Assembly: GCA_002328035.1 (NCBI GenBank)
Contig: DCVL01000008.1
Location: 20,142-84,141 of the forward strand
Direction: 5' to 3'
Origin: Geobacter sp. UBA2189
GTDB taxonomy: Bacteria; Desulfobacterota; Desulfuromonadia; Geobacterales; Pseudopelobacteraceae
DNA length: 64,000 nt
In this document: in pieces, positions 1 through 10,400 of the stretch
Layout of the letters: the number at the start of each line of letters is the position of its first letter
How positions within the stretch are numbered: position 1 is the first letter of the stretch
Made by a program: the position numbers and the translations under genes
Notes under the pieces: model-generated
Seen by the model: only the letters and a program-made list of their open reading frames with translations
Told to the model about the DNA's origin: nothing
The model's database searches: none

Positions 1-1
1 C

Positions 2-1654
2 AAGGTTGGAAGGATAGATGGTGAGCTCATAGCCAATCCTACATATTTACAGCTGGAGCAGAGCGACATGGAAATAGTCGTGGCTGCCGGCAGAGATGCC
101 ATTTTTATGGTTGAGGGTGAAGCCAAATTTGTATCTGAAGAGGATATGCTTGAGGCCATCTTCTTTGCCAAAGATGCCGTACAGGGTATACTTGACGCCC
201 AGGAAGAACTGCAGAAGAAGGCCGGAGTTGCAAAGCGTGAGATTCCTCCGGCACAGGTTGATGAAGCGTTGAAGGCAAAGGTAAAAGAACTGACCTTTGA
301 GAGAATAGCTCAGGCGTTCAAGATTAAGGCGAAGCAGGATCGATATGCAGAAGTCGCTCAGATCAAATCCGATATTCTGGCAGAACTGGCTTCAGGGTTC
401 GAAGGCAGGGAAAAAGAGATCAAAGGTTTCCTGGGTGACCTGGAATACGAGAGGATGCGCGCCGATGTCCTTGAAACCGGCATAAGGATTGATGGCCGTG
501 ACACCAGGACAATTCGCCCTATCGTGATTGAAGCTGGTCTGCTTCCAAGGGCTCACGGTTCAACATTGTTTACCCGAGGTGAAACACAGGTTCTGGCAGC
601 CGTGACATTAGGCACATCACAGGATGAACAGCGCCTTGACAACCTTTTCCGTGAATCCCGCAAGCGCTTCATGCTGCACTACAACTTCCCCCCGTTCTCC
701 GTTGGTGAAACCTCCTTTCGTCTGGGCCCAGGTCGTCGCGAGATAGGTCATGGAATGCTGGCTGAACGTGCAATAGCTGCCATACTTCCAGAGCATGACA
801 AATTTCCGTATACCGTAAGGATAGTCTGCGAGACACTTGAGAGCAACGGCTCCTCTTCAATGGCCTCCGTATGCGGCGGGTGCCTGTCACTTATGGATGC
901 TGGTGTCCCTGTAAAGGCGCCTGTAGCCGGTATTGCAATGGGTCTTATAAAGGAAGCGGACAAGGTTGCCATTCTGACCGATATCCTGGGTGACGAAGAT
1001 CATCTGGGTGACATGGATTTCAAGGTTGCCGGTTCTGCTGAAGGTGTTACCGCACTACAGATGGATATCAAGATTGGTGGGGTAAGCAAGGAGATCATGG
1101 GGCAGGCTCTTAAGCAGGCTAAGGAGGGTCGTCTGTTTATTCTGGGCAAGATGGCCGAGTGTCTGAATGCACCTCGCGAGGAAATGTCTTCCTTTGCCCC
1201 ACGCATCACAACGATCTTTGTCAAGCCTGATCGAATCAGAGATGTTATCGGTTCCGGCGGTAAAAACATCCGTAACATCACCGAAACTACAGGTGTAATG
1301 ATCGATATTGATTCAGACAACAGCGGAAAGATAAACATCGCAAGCTCTGACAAAGCTGCCTGTGATGCCGCTATACAGATGATCCGTGGCCTGACTGACG
1401 AGGTTGAGGAAGGCAAACTGTACATGGGTACAGTTAAAAAGATAATGGAATTCGGCGCTTTTGTAGAGGTACTGCCAGGCACCGACGGGCTCGTACATAT
1501 CTCTGAGCTGGACGAAACCCGCGTAAAGAACGTCACTGATATACTTAATGAGGGAGACAAGGTGCTGGTTAAATGCATCGGCGTTGACAAGCAGGGTAAG
1601 ATAAAACTTTCCCGCAAGGCAGCCCTTGGCCATTCATTGGAAGAAAAAGACTGA
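2..1654 (+). CDS. pnp: polyribonucleotide nucleotidyltransferase (PNPase), 5' truncated by window edge
   Basis: PNPase degrades RNA 3'->5' by phosphorolysis and is a core part of bacterial RNA turnover. The frame is open from base 2, and the residues before the first in-window ATG (position 68) read as normal PNPase sequence (VGRIDGELIANPTY), so the gene begins upstream and the ATG at 68 is internal. Visible domains in order: the end of the first RNase PH domain, the alpha-helical linker, the second RNase PH domain (ETQVLAAVTLGT, then SSSMASVCGG), a KH domain with the GSGGKNIRNI loop (about 1250-1280) and an S1 domain (GTVKKIMEFGAFVEV, about 1430-1610). A strong terminator follows the stop. 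Identification is secure; only the N-terminal part is missing. Confidence 0.97.
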   Translation, partial: KVGRIDGELIANPTYLQLEQSDMEIVVAAGRDAIFMVEGEAKFVSEEDMLEAIFFAKDAVQGILDAQEELQKKAGVAKREIPPAQVDEALKAKVKELTFERIAQAFKIKAKQDRYAEVAQIKSDILAELASGFEGREKEIKGFLGDLEYERMRADVLETGIRIDGRDTRTIRPIVIEAGLLPRAHGSTLFTRGETQVLAAVTLGTSQDEQRLDNLFRESRKRFMLHYNFPPFSVGETSFRLGPGRREIGHGMLAERAIAAILPEHDKFPYTVRIVCETLESNGSSSMASVCGGCLSLMDAGVPVKAPVAGIAMGLIKEADKVAILTDILGDEDHLGDMDFKVAGSAEGVTALQMDIKIGGVSKEIMGQALKQAKEGRLFILGKMAECLNAPREEMSSFAPRITTIFVKPDRIRDVIGSGGKNIRNITETTGVMIDIDSDNSGKINIASSDKAACDAAIQMIRGLTDEVEEGKLYMGTVKKIMEFGAFVEVLPGTDGLVHISELDETRVKNVTDILNEGDKVLVKCIGVDKQGKIKLSRKAALGHSLEEKD

Positions 1655-1671
1655 TCTGTTACATCTGTGTT

Positions 1672-1710
1672 AAAAAGGGGGGTGGGGCTACGGTCCGGCC
1701 CCCCTTTTTA
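1672..1710 (+). terminator. rho-independent terminator after pnp
   Basis: An A5G6 arm (1672-1682) pairs with a C6T5 arm (1699-1709), giving a long GC-rich hairpin that ends in a T run 17 nt after the pnp stop. The A-rich 5' flank means it could also act in the reverse direction. Confidence 0.8.
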
Positions 1711-1711
1711 G

Positions 1712-1740
1712 TTGACTTGAATCTAAAATATTTCTAAATA
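1712..1740 (+). promoter_or_regulatory. sigma-70-type promoter for speA
   Basis: TTGACT (1712-1717), a 17-nt spacer, then TAAATA (1735-1740). It sits just after the pnp terminator and about 65 nt before the speA start, leaving a leader of roughly 60 nt. Called by consensus match only. Confidence 0.5.
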
Positions 1741-1805
1741 TTCAAAAGTTAGCAGAAATTCATTGTTTTTATGACTATTCATTTTGCAGATTAAGGAGTT
1801 CTTAC

Positions 1806-3713
1806 ATGGAGCGTTGGTCTATTACGGAATCTGCCAAGCTGTACAACCTTGACAACTGGGGAGCCGATCTCTTTTCGATCAATAAAAAGGGGAATATATG
1901 TGTTCACCCCTCATCAAACTCCAAAAACTCGATTGATCTTAGAGCCCTGGTAGATGACCTTATAAAACGCAAGATCAAACCTCCAATTCTTCTCCGCTTC
2001 ATGGATGTCCTGCAAGGACGGATCGCCTCCATCAATCGTGTCTTTCGCAATGCAATTGCGGAAAATGACTATCCTGCCAAATATCAGACATTCTATCCAA
2101 TCAAGGTAAACCAGCAACGTCAGGTGGTTGAAGCAATAGCCAATTTTGGCAAACGGTATAACATCGGCCTTGAAGTTGGTTCCAAACCAGAACTGGTGGC
2201 GGGTATTGCAATTTCAACCGGCCATAACCTTCCAATCATCTGTAACGGCTATAAAGATGCCGAATATATAGAGACCGTCCTGTACGCAACAAAGATAGGC
2301 TATAACATCACTATTGTTATTGAAAAACTGTTTGAGCTGGAAAAGGTAATTGAGCTTTCTCAGAAGACAGGGATTAGACCAAACCTGGGTATTCGAGTGA
2401 AGCTATCCTCCAAGGGAACCGGAAAATGGGCGACATCCGGCGGTGAAGATGCAAAGTTCGGACTCAGAATGTCCGAGATCATGGCAGCTATCAGGATGCT
2501 TGAAGAGCATGGACTTCTGGACTGCGTAACCCTCCTGCACTCGCATATCGGCAGCCAGGTGACAAAGATAGACAAGATAAAGACTTCACTGATTGAAGGT
2601 GCGCGGATTTATTCAGAGATGCGCAAACTTGGTGTCAACATACAATATCTCGATATCGGGGGCGGCCTGGGAGTGGATTATGACGGCTCGAAGTCCAGCT
2701 ATTTTTCAAGCGTTAATTACACAGTTGAAGAGTACGCCAATGACGTGGTCTACCAGATCAAGAACATCTGCGATGAAGCCGGTGTTGAATGTCCCAACAT
2801 CATTTCCGAATCCGGCCGAGCAACAGTAGCCCACTATTCTGTTCTGGTAACCAACGTTCTTAACACCAACACCCAGAGTCTGATGCCGGATTATGAGTCC
2901 ATTCTGGAGCAGACGGAAAAACCTGCCCCGACAGTGAAAAAGCTGCTTGATATCTATAAGAGTATTGACCGTTACTCGCTGCGTGAAGACTACCACGACA
3001 CCCTTCAGTTGATTAATGAAGCGGTAAGCCTTTTCAATCTTGGGTATCTAACCCTCCAGGACAGGGCGATAGCGGAATGGCTCTACTCAAAGATTATCAA
3101 GAAGATCAACAGCATAGTAGAAAAGATAAAACCAATCCCTGAAGAGCTTCAAAACTTCCAGCTTGCGCTGCGTCAGACCTACTTTGCAAACTTTTCTCTC
3201 TTCCAGTCAATACCTGACTCCTGGGCCATTGATCAGTTATTCCCGATAATGCCTATACAAAGGCTTGGACAACGTCCGGAGGTAATCGCCTCTATTGCGG
3301 ATATCACATGCGACTCTGATGGAGAGATAACAAGCTTTGTTGGCGAGAACGGTCGGAGCAAGTTTCTGCCCATGCACAAGCTTAGAAAGGATGATGACTA
3401 CTATATCGGTTTCTTTCTGATTGGAGCCTATCAGGAGATTCTGGGCGATCTGCACAACCTGTTTGGTGACACAAACGCCGTGCATATAACCTTCAACAAG
3501 AAGACCGGCTATATAATTGATACCGTAATAAACGGTGATGCAACATGGGAAACCCTCAAATACGTTCAATACAAAGGGCCAGAGATATTGAAGCATGTCA
3601 GGGATAATCTTGAAAAACAGGTAGCAAGCAAAAAGGTTTCCATTGAGGAATGCAGCCATTTTATTGAACTGCTTGATAAGACCCTGTTGGGGTATACCTA
3701 TTTAGGCGAGTAG
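1806..3713 (+). CDS. speA: biosynthetic arginine decarboxylase
   Basis: PLP enzyme converting arginine to agmatine, the first step of putrescine and spermidine synthesis. The 635 residues are close to the roughly 630-660 typical of SpeA. Fold type III features are visible: the PLP lysine in FYPIKVNQQ (Lys100), the HSHIGSQ segment, the GGGLGVDYDG loop and the ESGRA motif. The ATG at 1806 is preceded by AAGGAG (1793-1798) at good spacing. It heads a same-strand set with carboxyspermidine dehydrogenase (100-nt gap) and NspC, so the three probably form a spermidine pathway. The agmatine-to-putrescine enzymes are not in the window. Confidence 0.95.
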   Translation: MERWSITESAKLYNLDNWGADLFSINKKGNICVHPSSNSKNSIDLRALVDDLIKRKIKPPILLRFMDVLQGRIASINRVFRNAIAENDYPAKYQTFYPIKVNQQRQVVEAIANFGKRYNIGLEVGSKPELVAGIAISTGHNLPIICNGYKDAEYIETVLYATKIGYNITIVIEKLFELEKVIELSQKTGIRPNLGIRVKLSSKGTGKWATSGGEDAKFGLRMSEIMAAIRMLEEHGLLDCVTLLHSHIGSQVTKIDKIKTSLIEGARIYSEMRKLGVNIQYLDIGGGLGVDYDGSKSSYFSSVNYTVEEYANDVVYQIKNICDEAGVECPNIISESGRATVAHYSVLVTNVLNTNTQSLMPDYESILEQTEKPAPTVKKLLDIYKSIDRYSLREDYHDTLQLINEAVSLFNLGYLTLQDRAIAEWLYSKIIKKINSIVEKIKPIPEELQNFQLALRQTYFANFSLFQSIPDSWAIDQLFPIMPIQRLGQRPEVIASIADITCDSDGEITSFVGENGRSKFLPMHKLRKDDDYYIGFFLIGAYQEILGDLHNLFGDTNAVHITFNKKTGYIIDTVINGDATWETLKYVQYKGPEILKHVRDNLEKQVASKKVSIEECSHFIELLDKTLLGYTYLGE

Positions 3714-3812
3714 CAGGTATTGTTAAAGTTTTGTTACAGAGTTGCATTTCTGCACGTCTACAAATAGACTGACCGGCAACAATCCATTATCTGATTCTGA
3801 GAGGTTAAATTC

Positions 3813-5009
3813 ATGAGCAATGTACTTATCATCGGAGCCGGCGGCGTCGGCCAGGTTGTTGCCCACAAATGCGCGCAGCGTCGAGACATATTCAAGGAGA
3901 TAACCCTTGCTTCACGTACAAAATCCAAGTGCGATACCATTGCAGCCCAATTGGACAATAGTATAAATACTGCCGGGGTTGATGCCGATAACGTGCCCGA
4001 ACTGGTGGCGCTGATCAAACAGGTGCAGCCTAAACTTGTGATCAACGTCGCCCTGCCCTATCAGGATCTTCATATCATGGATGCCTGCCTTGAAGCCGGA
4101 GTAGACTACCTGGACACAGCCAACTATGAGCCGATTGACACAGCAAGATTTGAGTATTCATGGCAGTGGGCATATCAGGATAGGTTCAAACAGGCTGGCC
4201 TAATGGCGCTTCTAGGCTCCGGTTTTGATCCAGGTGTAACCAACGTCTATACGGCTCTGGCAGCCAAAAAATATCTTGATGTTATTGAAGAGCTGGATAT
4301 CGTTGACGCAAATGCCGGAAACCACGGGCAGCCATTTGCAACCAACTTCAACCCCGAGATCAATATCCGTGAAGTAACAGCGACTTGCCGCCACTGGGAG
4401 AATGGTCAATTTGTAGAGACACCTCCCCTTTCAACCAGCCATTCCTTTGATTTCCCTGAAAGAATAGGCAAAATGAACATCTACCGCCTCTATCACGAAG
4501 AGATGGAGTCCATAGTCAAACATATCCCTTCAATAAAAAAAGCTCAATTCTGGATGACCTTCTCTGACAACTACCTGAAACATCTGGAAGTTTTGCAGAA
4601 TGTCGGGATGACAAGGATTGACGAGGTTGAATACAACGGACAAAAGATAGTTCCGATACAGTTTTTAAAGGCTCTGCTGCCGGATCCTGGCTCACTGGGA
4701 CCTCTTACAAAGGGAAAAACCTGTATCGGTGTTATAGCCCGCGGTTTAAAGGAAGGGAAACGCAAACAGGTTTACATATACAACATCTGCGACCATGAGG
4801 CCTGCTATAAAGAAGTGCTATCACAGGCTATCAGCTACACCACAGGGGTGCCCGCTGTAGTCGGAGCTATCATGATGCTTACAGGCAAATGGCACTCACC
4901 CGGTGTCTGGAACATGGAACAGTTTGATCCTGAACCGTTTCTGGATGTTCTTGACCCGATGGGTCTGCCAACAGTAGTAGTTGACGGTGGCGACTGGCCA
5001 GAGCTGTAA
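3813..5009 (+). CDS. carboxy(nor)spermidine dehydrogenase (saccharopine dehydrogenase family)
   Basis: This enzyme condenses aspartate beta-semialdehyde with a diamine (putrescine or diaminopropane) and reduces the product with NADPH to carboxyspermidine or carboxynorspermidine. The N-terminus carries a Rossmann loop (VLIIGAGGVGQ, residues 4-14), and the 398-residue length and the GFDPGVTNVYTA segment fit the Lys1/CASDH family. An AGAGG-type ribosome site lies before the ATG. The stop (TAA 5007-5009) directly abuts the ATG of nspC, so the two are translationally coupled, which strongly supports this function over a lysine-pathway saccharopine dehydrogenase. Which diamine is used cannot be read from sequence. 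Confidence 0.88.
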   Translation: MSNVLIIGAGGVGQVVAHKCAQRRDIFKEITLASRTKSKCDTIAAQLDNSINTAGVDADNVPELVALIKQVQPKLVINVALPYQDLHIMDACLEAGVDYLDTANYEPIDTARFEYSWQWAYQDRFKQAGLMALLGSGFDPGVTNVYTALAAKKYLDVIEELDIVDANAGNHGQPFATNFNPEINIREVTATCRHWENGQFVETPPLSTSHSFDFPERIGKMNIYRLYHEEMESIVKHIPSIKKAQFWMTFSDNYLKHLEVLQNVGMTRIDEVEYNGQKIVPIQFLKALLPDPGSLGPLTKGKTCIGVIARGLKEGKRKQVYIYNICDHEACYKEVLSQAISYTTGVPAVVGAIMMLTGKWHSPGVWNMEQFDPEPFLDVLDPMGLPTVVVDGGDWPEL

Positions 5010-6164
5010 ATGTTCGGCGTTGATACAGAAAAAATCGCTCGGCTGGCTCCCTCCCCATCATTTGTCATTGATCTTGGCAGACTACGGCACAATCTGGAGA
5101 TCCTGGAACAGGTTCAAAAACGGAGCGGAGCCAAAATATTGCTGGCATTGAAGGCCTTTTCAATGTGGCCTCTGTTCCCGATTATACGGGAGACCCTTCA
5201 TGGGGTATGCGCTAGCTCCTGCTGGGAAGCCAAGCTCGGTAGAGAAGAGTTTGGCCGCGAGGTACACAGCTTTGCTGCAGCCTACAAGGAAAGTGATGTA
5301 AAAGAGCTGCTTTCCACATCAAACCACCTTCTATTCAACTCCTTCAACCAGCTTGAGCGGTTCAGGCCTCTATGGGAGAAGGAATCCGGCCATGTTTCAA
5401 TCGGCCTCAGGGTAAATCCTGAACATTCTGAAGGTCATAACCCAATCTATGACCCATGCGCCCCTGCATCACGCCTCGGTATCCCTGTAGCTGAATTTGA
5501 AGCTCACTCTCTGGCTGGGATTGAAGGACTTCATTTTCATACGCTTTGTGAACAGCTCTTTGAGCCACTGGAAAGAACGGCAAAGGCATTTGAGGAGAAG
5601 TTCGGACGCTACCTGAAAGGGATGAAATGGCTTAACCTGGGAGGTGGGCATCATATTACCAGAGATGGTTATGATATTGACGGTCTTGTTGAACTGATAA
5701 CCTATTTAAAAGAGAAGTATCAGCTTGAGGTCTATCTTGAACCTGGCGAGGCTGTTGTAATCGGCACAGGGGTTCTTATAAGCGAAGTTCTTGATATAGT
5801 TCACAACCAGATGGATATCGCCATTCTGGATGTATCCGCAACCTGCCATATGCCTGATGTGCTGGAAATGCCGTACAGACCGGAGATTACAGACGGTTTT
5901 GATTTTGGACTAAAACCAAACAGTTACAGACTTGCGGGACCTTCCTGTCTTGCCGGCGATGTGATAGGAGACTGGTCATTTGAAAAGCCTCTAAAGGCCG
6001 GTGACAAATTGATATTCGAGGATATGTCGCACTACACCATGGTAAAGACAACAACATTTAACGGTATTCAGCTACCCCATATCTGTACTTTTGAGCCTGA
6101 AACCGGAGACCTTAAGGTTCTGCGCAGTTTTGATTATCAGGATTTCAAGAGCCGCCTTGCTTGA
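5010..6164 (+). CDS. nspC: carboxynorspermidine/carboxyspermidine decarboxylase
   Basis: PLP-dependent alanine-racemase-fold decarboxylase that turns carboxyspermidine into spermidine (or carboxynorspermidine into norspermidine). The 384 residues match NspC. The PLP lysine is Lys48 in ILLALKAFSMW; the LNLGGGHH loop and the YLEPGEAVV motif near the C-terminal half are typical. The ATG follows the previous stop with no gap. With speA upstream, the locus encodes the S-adenosylmethionine-independent spermidine route common in bacteria that lack SpeD/SpeE. Confidence 0.93.
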   Translation: MFGVDTEKIARLAPSPSFVIDLGRLRHNLEILEQVQKRSGAKILLALKAFSMWPLFPIIRETLHGVCASSCWEAKLGREEFGREVHSFAAAYKESDVKELLSTSNHLLFNSFNQLERFRPLWEKESGHVSIGLRVNPEHSEGHNPIYDPCAPASRLGIPVAEFEAHSLAGIEGLHFHTLCEQLFEPLERTAKAFEEKFGRYLKGMKWLNLGGGHHITRDGYDIDGLVELITYLKEKYQLEVYLEPGEAVVIGTGVLISEVLDIVHNQMDIAILDVSATCHMPDVLEMPYRPEITDGFDFGLKPNSYRLAGPSCLAGDVIGDWSFEKPLKAGDKLIFEDMSHYTMVKTTTFNGIQLPHICTFEPETGDLKVLRSFDYQDFKSRLA

Positions 6165-6181
6165 ACCATTCGGTTTTCACC

Positions 6182-6793
6182 CTACCATTTCATATCAATT
6201 GCAAGCAGATCATCAAGCCTGTCAACATCTCTCAGGGTTTTAAGAATCCCTGTAGAGATGCAGCGGGCTAAGGCATTTTCCATAGTCAGTTCAAAAACCC
6301 TCTCCGTACTCCAGGGAATGTCGCAAAACAGAGAGGCATCAAAAGAAGCTTTGTTAAAACCTGCAAGGCAATAACCACCGTCAAAAGCAGGGCCAATCAC
6401 CATATCGTTCGTCAGAAGAAGGTCAAATGCCTGTTTCAGATAGGCAGCATCAATACCGTAAATATCACCGCCTAAAAGAACCATCTGTTCCACACCATCA
6501 TCAAAAAGGTTTCTGAAGGCATTCACCATACGCCTTCCAAGATCCTCACCATTCTGGGCAATAAATTTAACGGCTGATTTCCGCCAGCTTTCCGGCAGTT
6601 CTTCGGCCTCTTTACCATCAAAAAAGAGAGCCATTTGAATACCGCTGACCCTTATCTGGTCAATTATACTCTCCGCAAGATACCGATAGATCTTGCAGGC
6701 GGCCTCATTACCGATATCTTTGGCAAGACGGGTCTTGACAAGCCCAGGGATAGGCGGCTTCACAAAAAGCGCTATCATTCGGGCGTGGGTCAT
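6182..6793 (-). CDS. TIGR04282-type (DUF2064) nucleotidyl/glycosyl-transferase-like protein
   Basis: A 203-residue protein of the DUF2064/TIGR04282 group, a nucleotide-sugar-transferase-like GT-A fold related to CofC. Seen: N-terminal IALFVKPPIPGLVKTRLA, a nucleotide-binding-type loop, then VLLGGDIYGID and IGPAFDGGYCLAGF, both hallmarks of the family. It overlaps the upstream glycosyltransferase by 4 nt (6790-6793). In many bacteria this family sits beside TIGR04283 glycosyltransferases in arsenosugar-type loci. The actual substrate is not established from this sequence. Confidence 0.82.
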   Translation of the reverse strand: MTHARMIALFVKPPIPGLVKTRLAKDIGNEAACKIYRYLAESIIDQIRVSGIQMALFFDGKEAEELPESWRKSAVKFIAQNGEDLGRRMVNAFRNLFDDGVEQMVLLGGDIYGIDAAYLKQAFDLLLTNDMVIGPAFDGGYCLAGFNKASFDASLFCDIPWSTERVFELTMENALARCISTGILKTLRDVDRLDDLLAIDMKW

Positions 6794-7467
6794 TGATATT
6801 TACTTGCCAAAAACTTCGGATCAGCCCCTGCAAAATACCTGAGCATTAATGACCAGTTATGGACTGTTCTCTTCAAAATTCCATCCCTCTTCCAACGACG
6901 GGGTGAGGTAATTACCCTCTCTTTAAGCAAGCCAAACCTGTAACCGGCATTATTTAATCTGCGAACAAGTTCAACATCCTCCATCAATGGGATCGGCGGC
7001 ACGCCTCCAACTGCATCTAACGCGCCACGCTGGAGAAAAATGCCCTGATCACCATATGGCAGTTTAAAAATAGTGCAACGGAGATCAACTACCCGTTCAA
7101 TGATTCTATATGGATGGAAAGACGAATCAATTCCCAGGCGGAAAGCCCCCCATGTAGCACCGTTTTCCATAATTTCTCTAATGGCTTCAAAAGCACTACC
7201 AGGCAGCAAGGTATCGGCATGCAACATGAGCAGAATATCCCCCTTGGCCAGCACAGCCCCGGCAGCAAGTTGGTTCCCACGCCCTTTTGCAGCGATAATT
7301 TTTATTACACTGTTATCTGATATGAGATTGGCAGTTGAGCCAGAACTGTCACCATCCACAACAATAATTTCAACAGCTGAATCCATTAAGCGTAACTGAC
7401 CAATAACCGTATTTATATGTTCATGCTCATTCAGAACCGGAATAATTACGGAGAGTCTTAAGGCCAT
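6790..7467 (-). CDS. TIGR04283-type family 2 glycosyltransferase
   Basis: GT-A glycosyltransferase of about 225 residues. Seen: RLSVIIPVLNEHEHIN at the N-terminus, the IIVVDGDSSGST nucleotide-sugar loop, MLHADTLLP (DxD-like), and the LPYGDQGIF and PLMEDVELVRR motifs. The family is often annotated as arsenosugar biosynthesis-associated. I take the start at 7467 (MALRLS), which overlaps the stop of the upstream radical SAM gene by 10 nt; an ATG at 7491 would add eight unlikely residues. The tight overlap with both neighbours indicates one operon of three genes. Confidence 0.85.
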   Translation of the reverse strand: MALRLSVIIPVLNEHEHINTVIGQLRLMDSAVEIIVVDGDSSGSTANLISDNSVIKIIAAKGRGNQLAAGAVLAKGDILLMLHADTLLPGSAFEAIREIMENGATWGAFRLGIDSSFHPYRIIERVVDLRCTIFKLPYGDQGIFLQRGALDAVGGVPPIPLMEDVELVRRLNNAGYRFGLLKERVITSPRRWKRDGILKRTVHNWSLMLRYFAGADPKFLASKYQ

Positions 7468-10400
7468 AAAGGGCACTCGATTCCAAGACATTCCTTGTTA
7501 CGTGCCATCTGGCTGCAGGCAAACGTCTGAACTTCCGGCAGATTCAGCTTAAACAGTTCAGAAGCCGTACTCATACCGGCACGCAAGGCAATCCAGCAGT
7601 CACGCTGACAACAGCGGGCTGCTTCATAACCGGCAATCTCTGCAAGTACATCCCTGACTACCCCCTGTACAGTCTGACGAGCCGATGCCTTGAGCGGATT
7701 GGCCTCAAGCAGAAGACTAAAGGCAATCCCCACTCCGGTTGCAGCTCCACAGATCCCGATGAAGCCGCAACTGCCGCCGATGATCCCTCCACCTCTCTGG
7801 ATAGAGGAACGGAGTTGCTCGTGGCTGACCGGATGACCAGCATTTCTGATACATGCCAGCAGCACGGCAGGCACCAACGCATGATACTCTGGACCATGCA
7901 TAGGTATGGCGGGATGTTTTCTTATTTCCTGAAACAGGGCAACCGGTTCAGTCTCTTTTGTATTCATGCAGAGATGTTCTATCAGCTCCAGAGCATCACC
8001 GGTATGACATTTATCGCAGACAAAATGGCCATTCTCGCAACAGGCATTGGCCGCCAGAGTTCTCCCACAAAAATGGCAGACTGCCTGTTTTTCAGTTGAA
8101 TGATAGATCAGCGGAACACCGCAGACCAGACAGCCGCTTTCATGCCTTGCTGCTAAAGGATTTGGAACTGTTGACTTTGGTTCAGGTGGCAAAGCACAGT
8201 TGGCTCCTGCCTCAATGGCAACATTGGTGACAGCGCCATCGGCATCAAGTAGCCACAACTGTTCTCCCAATAGCTCTGCATCTGACTTTTGGATTAAAAC
8301 CGTCTGTCCGGGACGGAGCCACAAACCGGAGGCAGTTAATAGTCCGGCTGCAGGGCCAGGGTAAAATACCTTCACCTTAGTATCCCCCCTAGCCTGCCCC
8401 GAGGTAATTTCTTTGTGGACTGAAAATGTAAGGGAAAAGAACGAATGACCCTGTACTACACGGTAAGGTAGTCTTTTGATAACCCTGAAGCCGGTAAAAC
8501 CGGTTTCTTCAAGTATTCCGAAAAGGTCTTTCTGTGTCATAGCCCCGCTTATACACTCCCCCCGCAGGGTATCATCATTCAGAATAGAGGCATCAGGTTC
8601 TGTCTCACAAACAACATCGGCAGCAACCAGACGACCACCAGGCCTAAGAATTCGCAGTATCTCACTGAATACAAAACGCTTGTCAACGGAGAGGTTCAAT
8701 ACACAGTTTGAAACCACCAGATCTGCATCATTATCATCAAGAGGGAGCTGCTCAAGAAATCCCTTCTTAAAACATAAATTGTCATAACCCAGCGTCTGAC
8801 GTACCTCATCAGCCCCTTTATGAGCCAGTTCAAGCATTGGATCCAGCATATCAACACCGGTCACCAGTCCTTTAGCACCCACAAGCCTGGCTGCAATAAA
8901 GCATTCAACTCCACTCCCACACCCCAAATCAACTACCCTCTCAGCAGGTTTAATCTCTGCATCCATTACCGGACTGCCACATCCGTATCCACGAAAGCGG
9001 TAAGCTGCAGGTATATGCTCTATCAGACTGTTTTCATAGTGAACCGGATTAAGTATTTCAATCCGTTTATCCCCGACAGCTTCGGCATAATAAACCCCTA
9101 CCTTACTTCGACTGTCAGTAGAACCATCAAGGGAAAGCAGGCAGTTGGTGTGACATAGAGCAACAGCCCCATGAGATCCGCAACTTACAAGCAGTTCCCC
9201 CATTTTAAGGCATACTGCAAGACCTTCAGGCTCAGGCAATCTTCTTGCTGCCTGTGAGATCAGATGTAACACCAGTTTTTCCAATAGAGGCTGATATGGA
9301 TCTGCGCCGATAAAACTGCCGTTGTTATGATAACAGTGATCAAGGTCTCCGCCACCCAACAGATAACGCCACGGATCAGAAAGAGATTTAACACTGGCCT
9401 GGCGGATCTGCCTTAGCACCGGACTATTCTGCCAGGCATGCAGCAATCCTTGCTGTAATGATGTACCAAGCTCCTTAAGGCCAATGGTTGCAGCAGAAGG
9501 GTAAAGTTGGTTGTCTGGCCCTATTGCGGCAGCATCCCAGCCTGCACTGGAACCGTCATGGATTGTGCCTGGAGGGGCAAATATCTGCCCTTTCAGACTC
9601 TCGATATTATCAATCGTAACCCCAAGTTCTTCAGCACGCTTCATTGCATCAATAACAGGATGGAGCAGGTTAAGAGGTTCAATATGCTGTTCACCGTCCC
9701 CTCTCCCCCTGATAAAATGCCACATAAAATGGACTGCAGCTGCTCCCCTTTCTGCTGCATACTCAACCAACCAGGTCAGGTCATCCGCATTACCAGATGT
9801 CACGCAGCAGCTAAGGGTAAAAGGCCACCCCTCTCGTCTCAGCCAGTTTAATTGCTGTTCAACTCTATTAAAACTTCTCTTACCCCTAAGACTTTCATGA
9901 TGTTCCGGTCTGCCATCAAGACTGATCTGCAGATGGATCCGTTTTCGTGGCCAGGAAGACAAAAACACTTTTTCAAGCAGCAGGCCATTGGTAAGTATGG
10001 CGATACGGCTATCAGGTATGGCAAGAATATTTTCAATAAGAGCTGTAAAATCAGGATGGAAAAGAGGCTCACCGCCGGTCAGGGCAAAAAGGCGGCACCC
10101 CTGTTCTGCTGCATCATCAACATAGCGCGTCAACTGTTTAAGGGAAACCTCGCACAGTGCATCAGGCCCAGAACTGAACATGCAATGTCTACAGGCAAGG
10201 TTGCAGCGATCCGTGATATGCAGCCAGAGTTCGGAAAGTGGATGAGTATCAGAGAGCAGCGCCTGACGTCCCTCATAACTATCTTTGTATGATTCAGGCA
10301 GCCGCTGCAGAAAGGCAGCAGTTTCAAGCTTGTAGTCGGCGGTACCGGATGCCATCTGTTGCAACAGCTTATCTCCGGCAGAAGTAGGGACAAACCAAGA

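Noticed and set aside
1000..1617. 205-codon minus-strand frame inside pnp
   Set aside because: Shadow of the conserved PNPase frame; no start signal or family.
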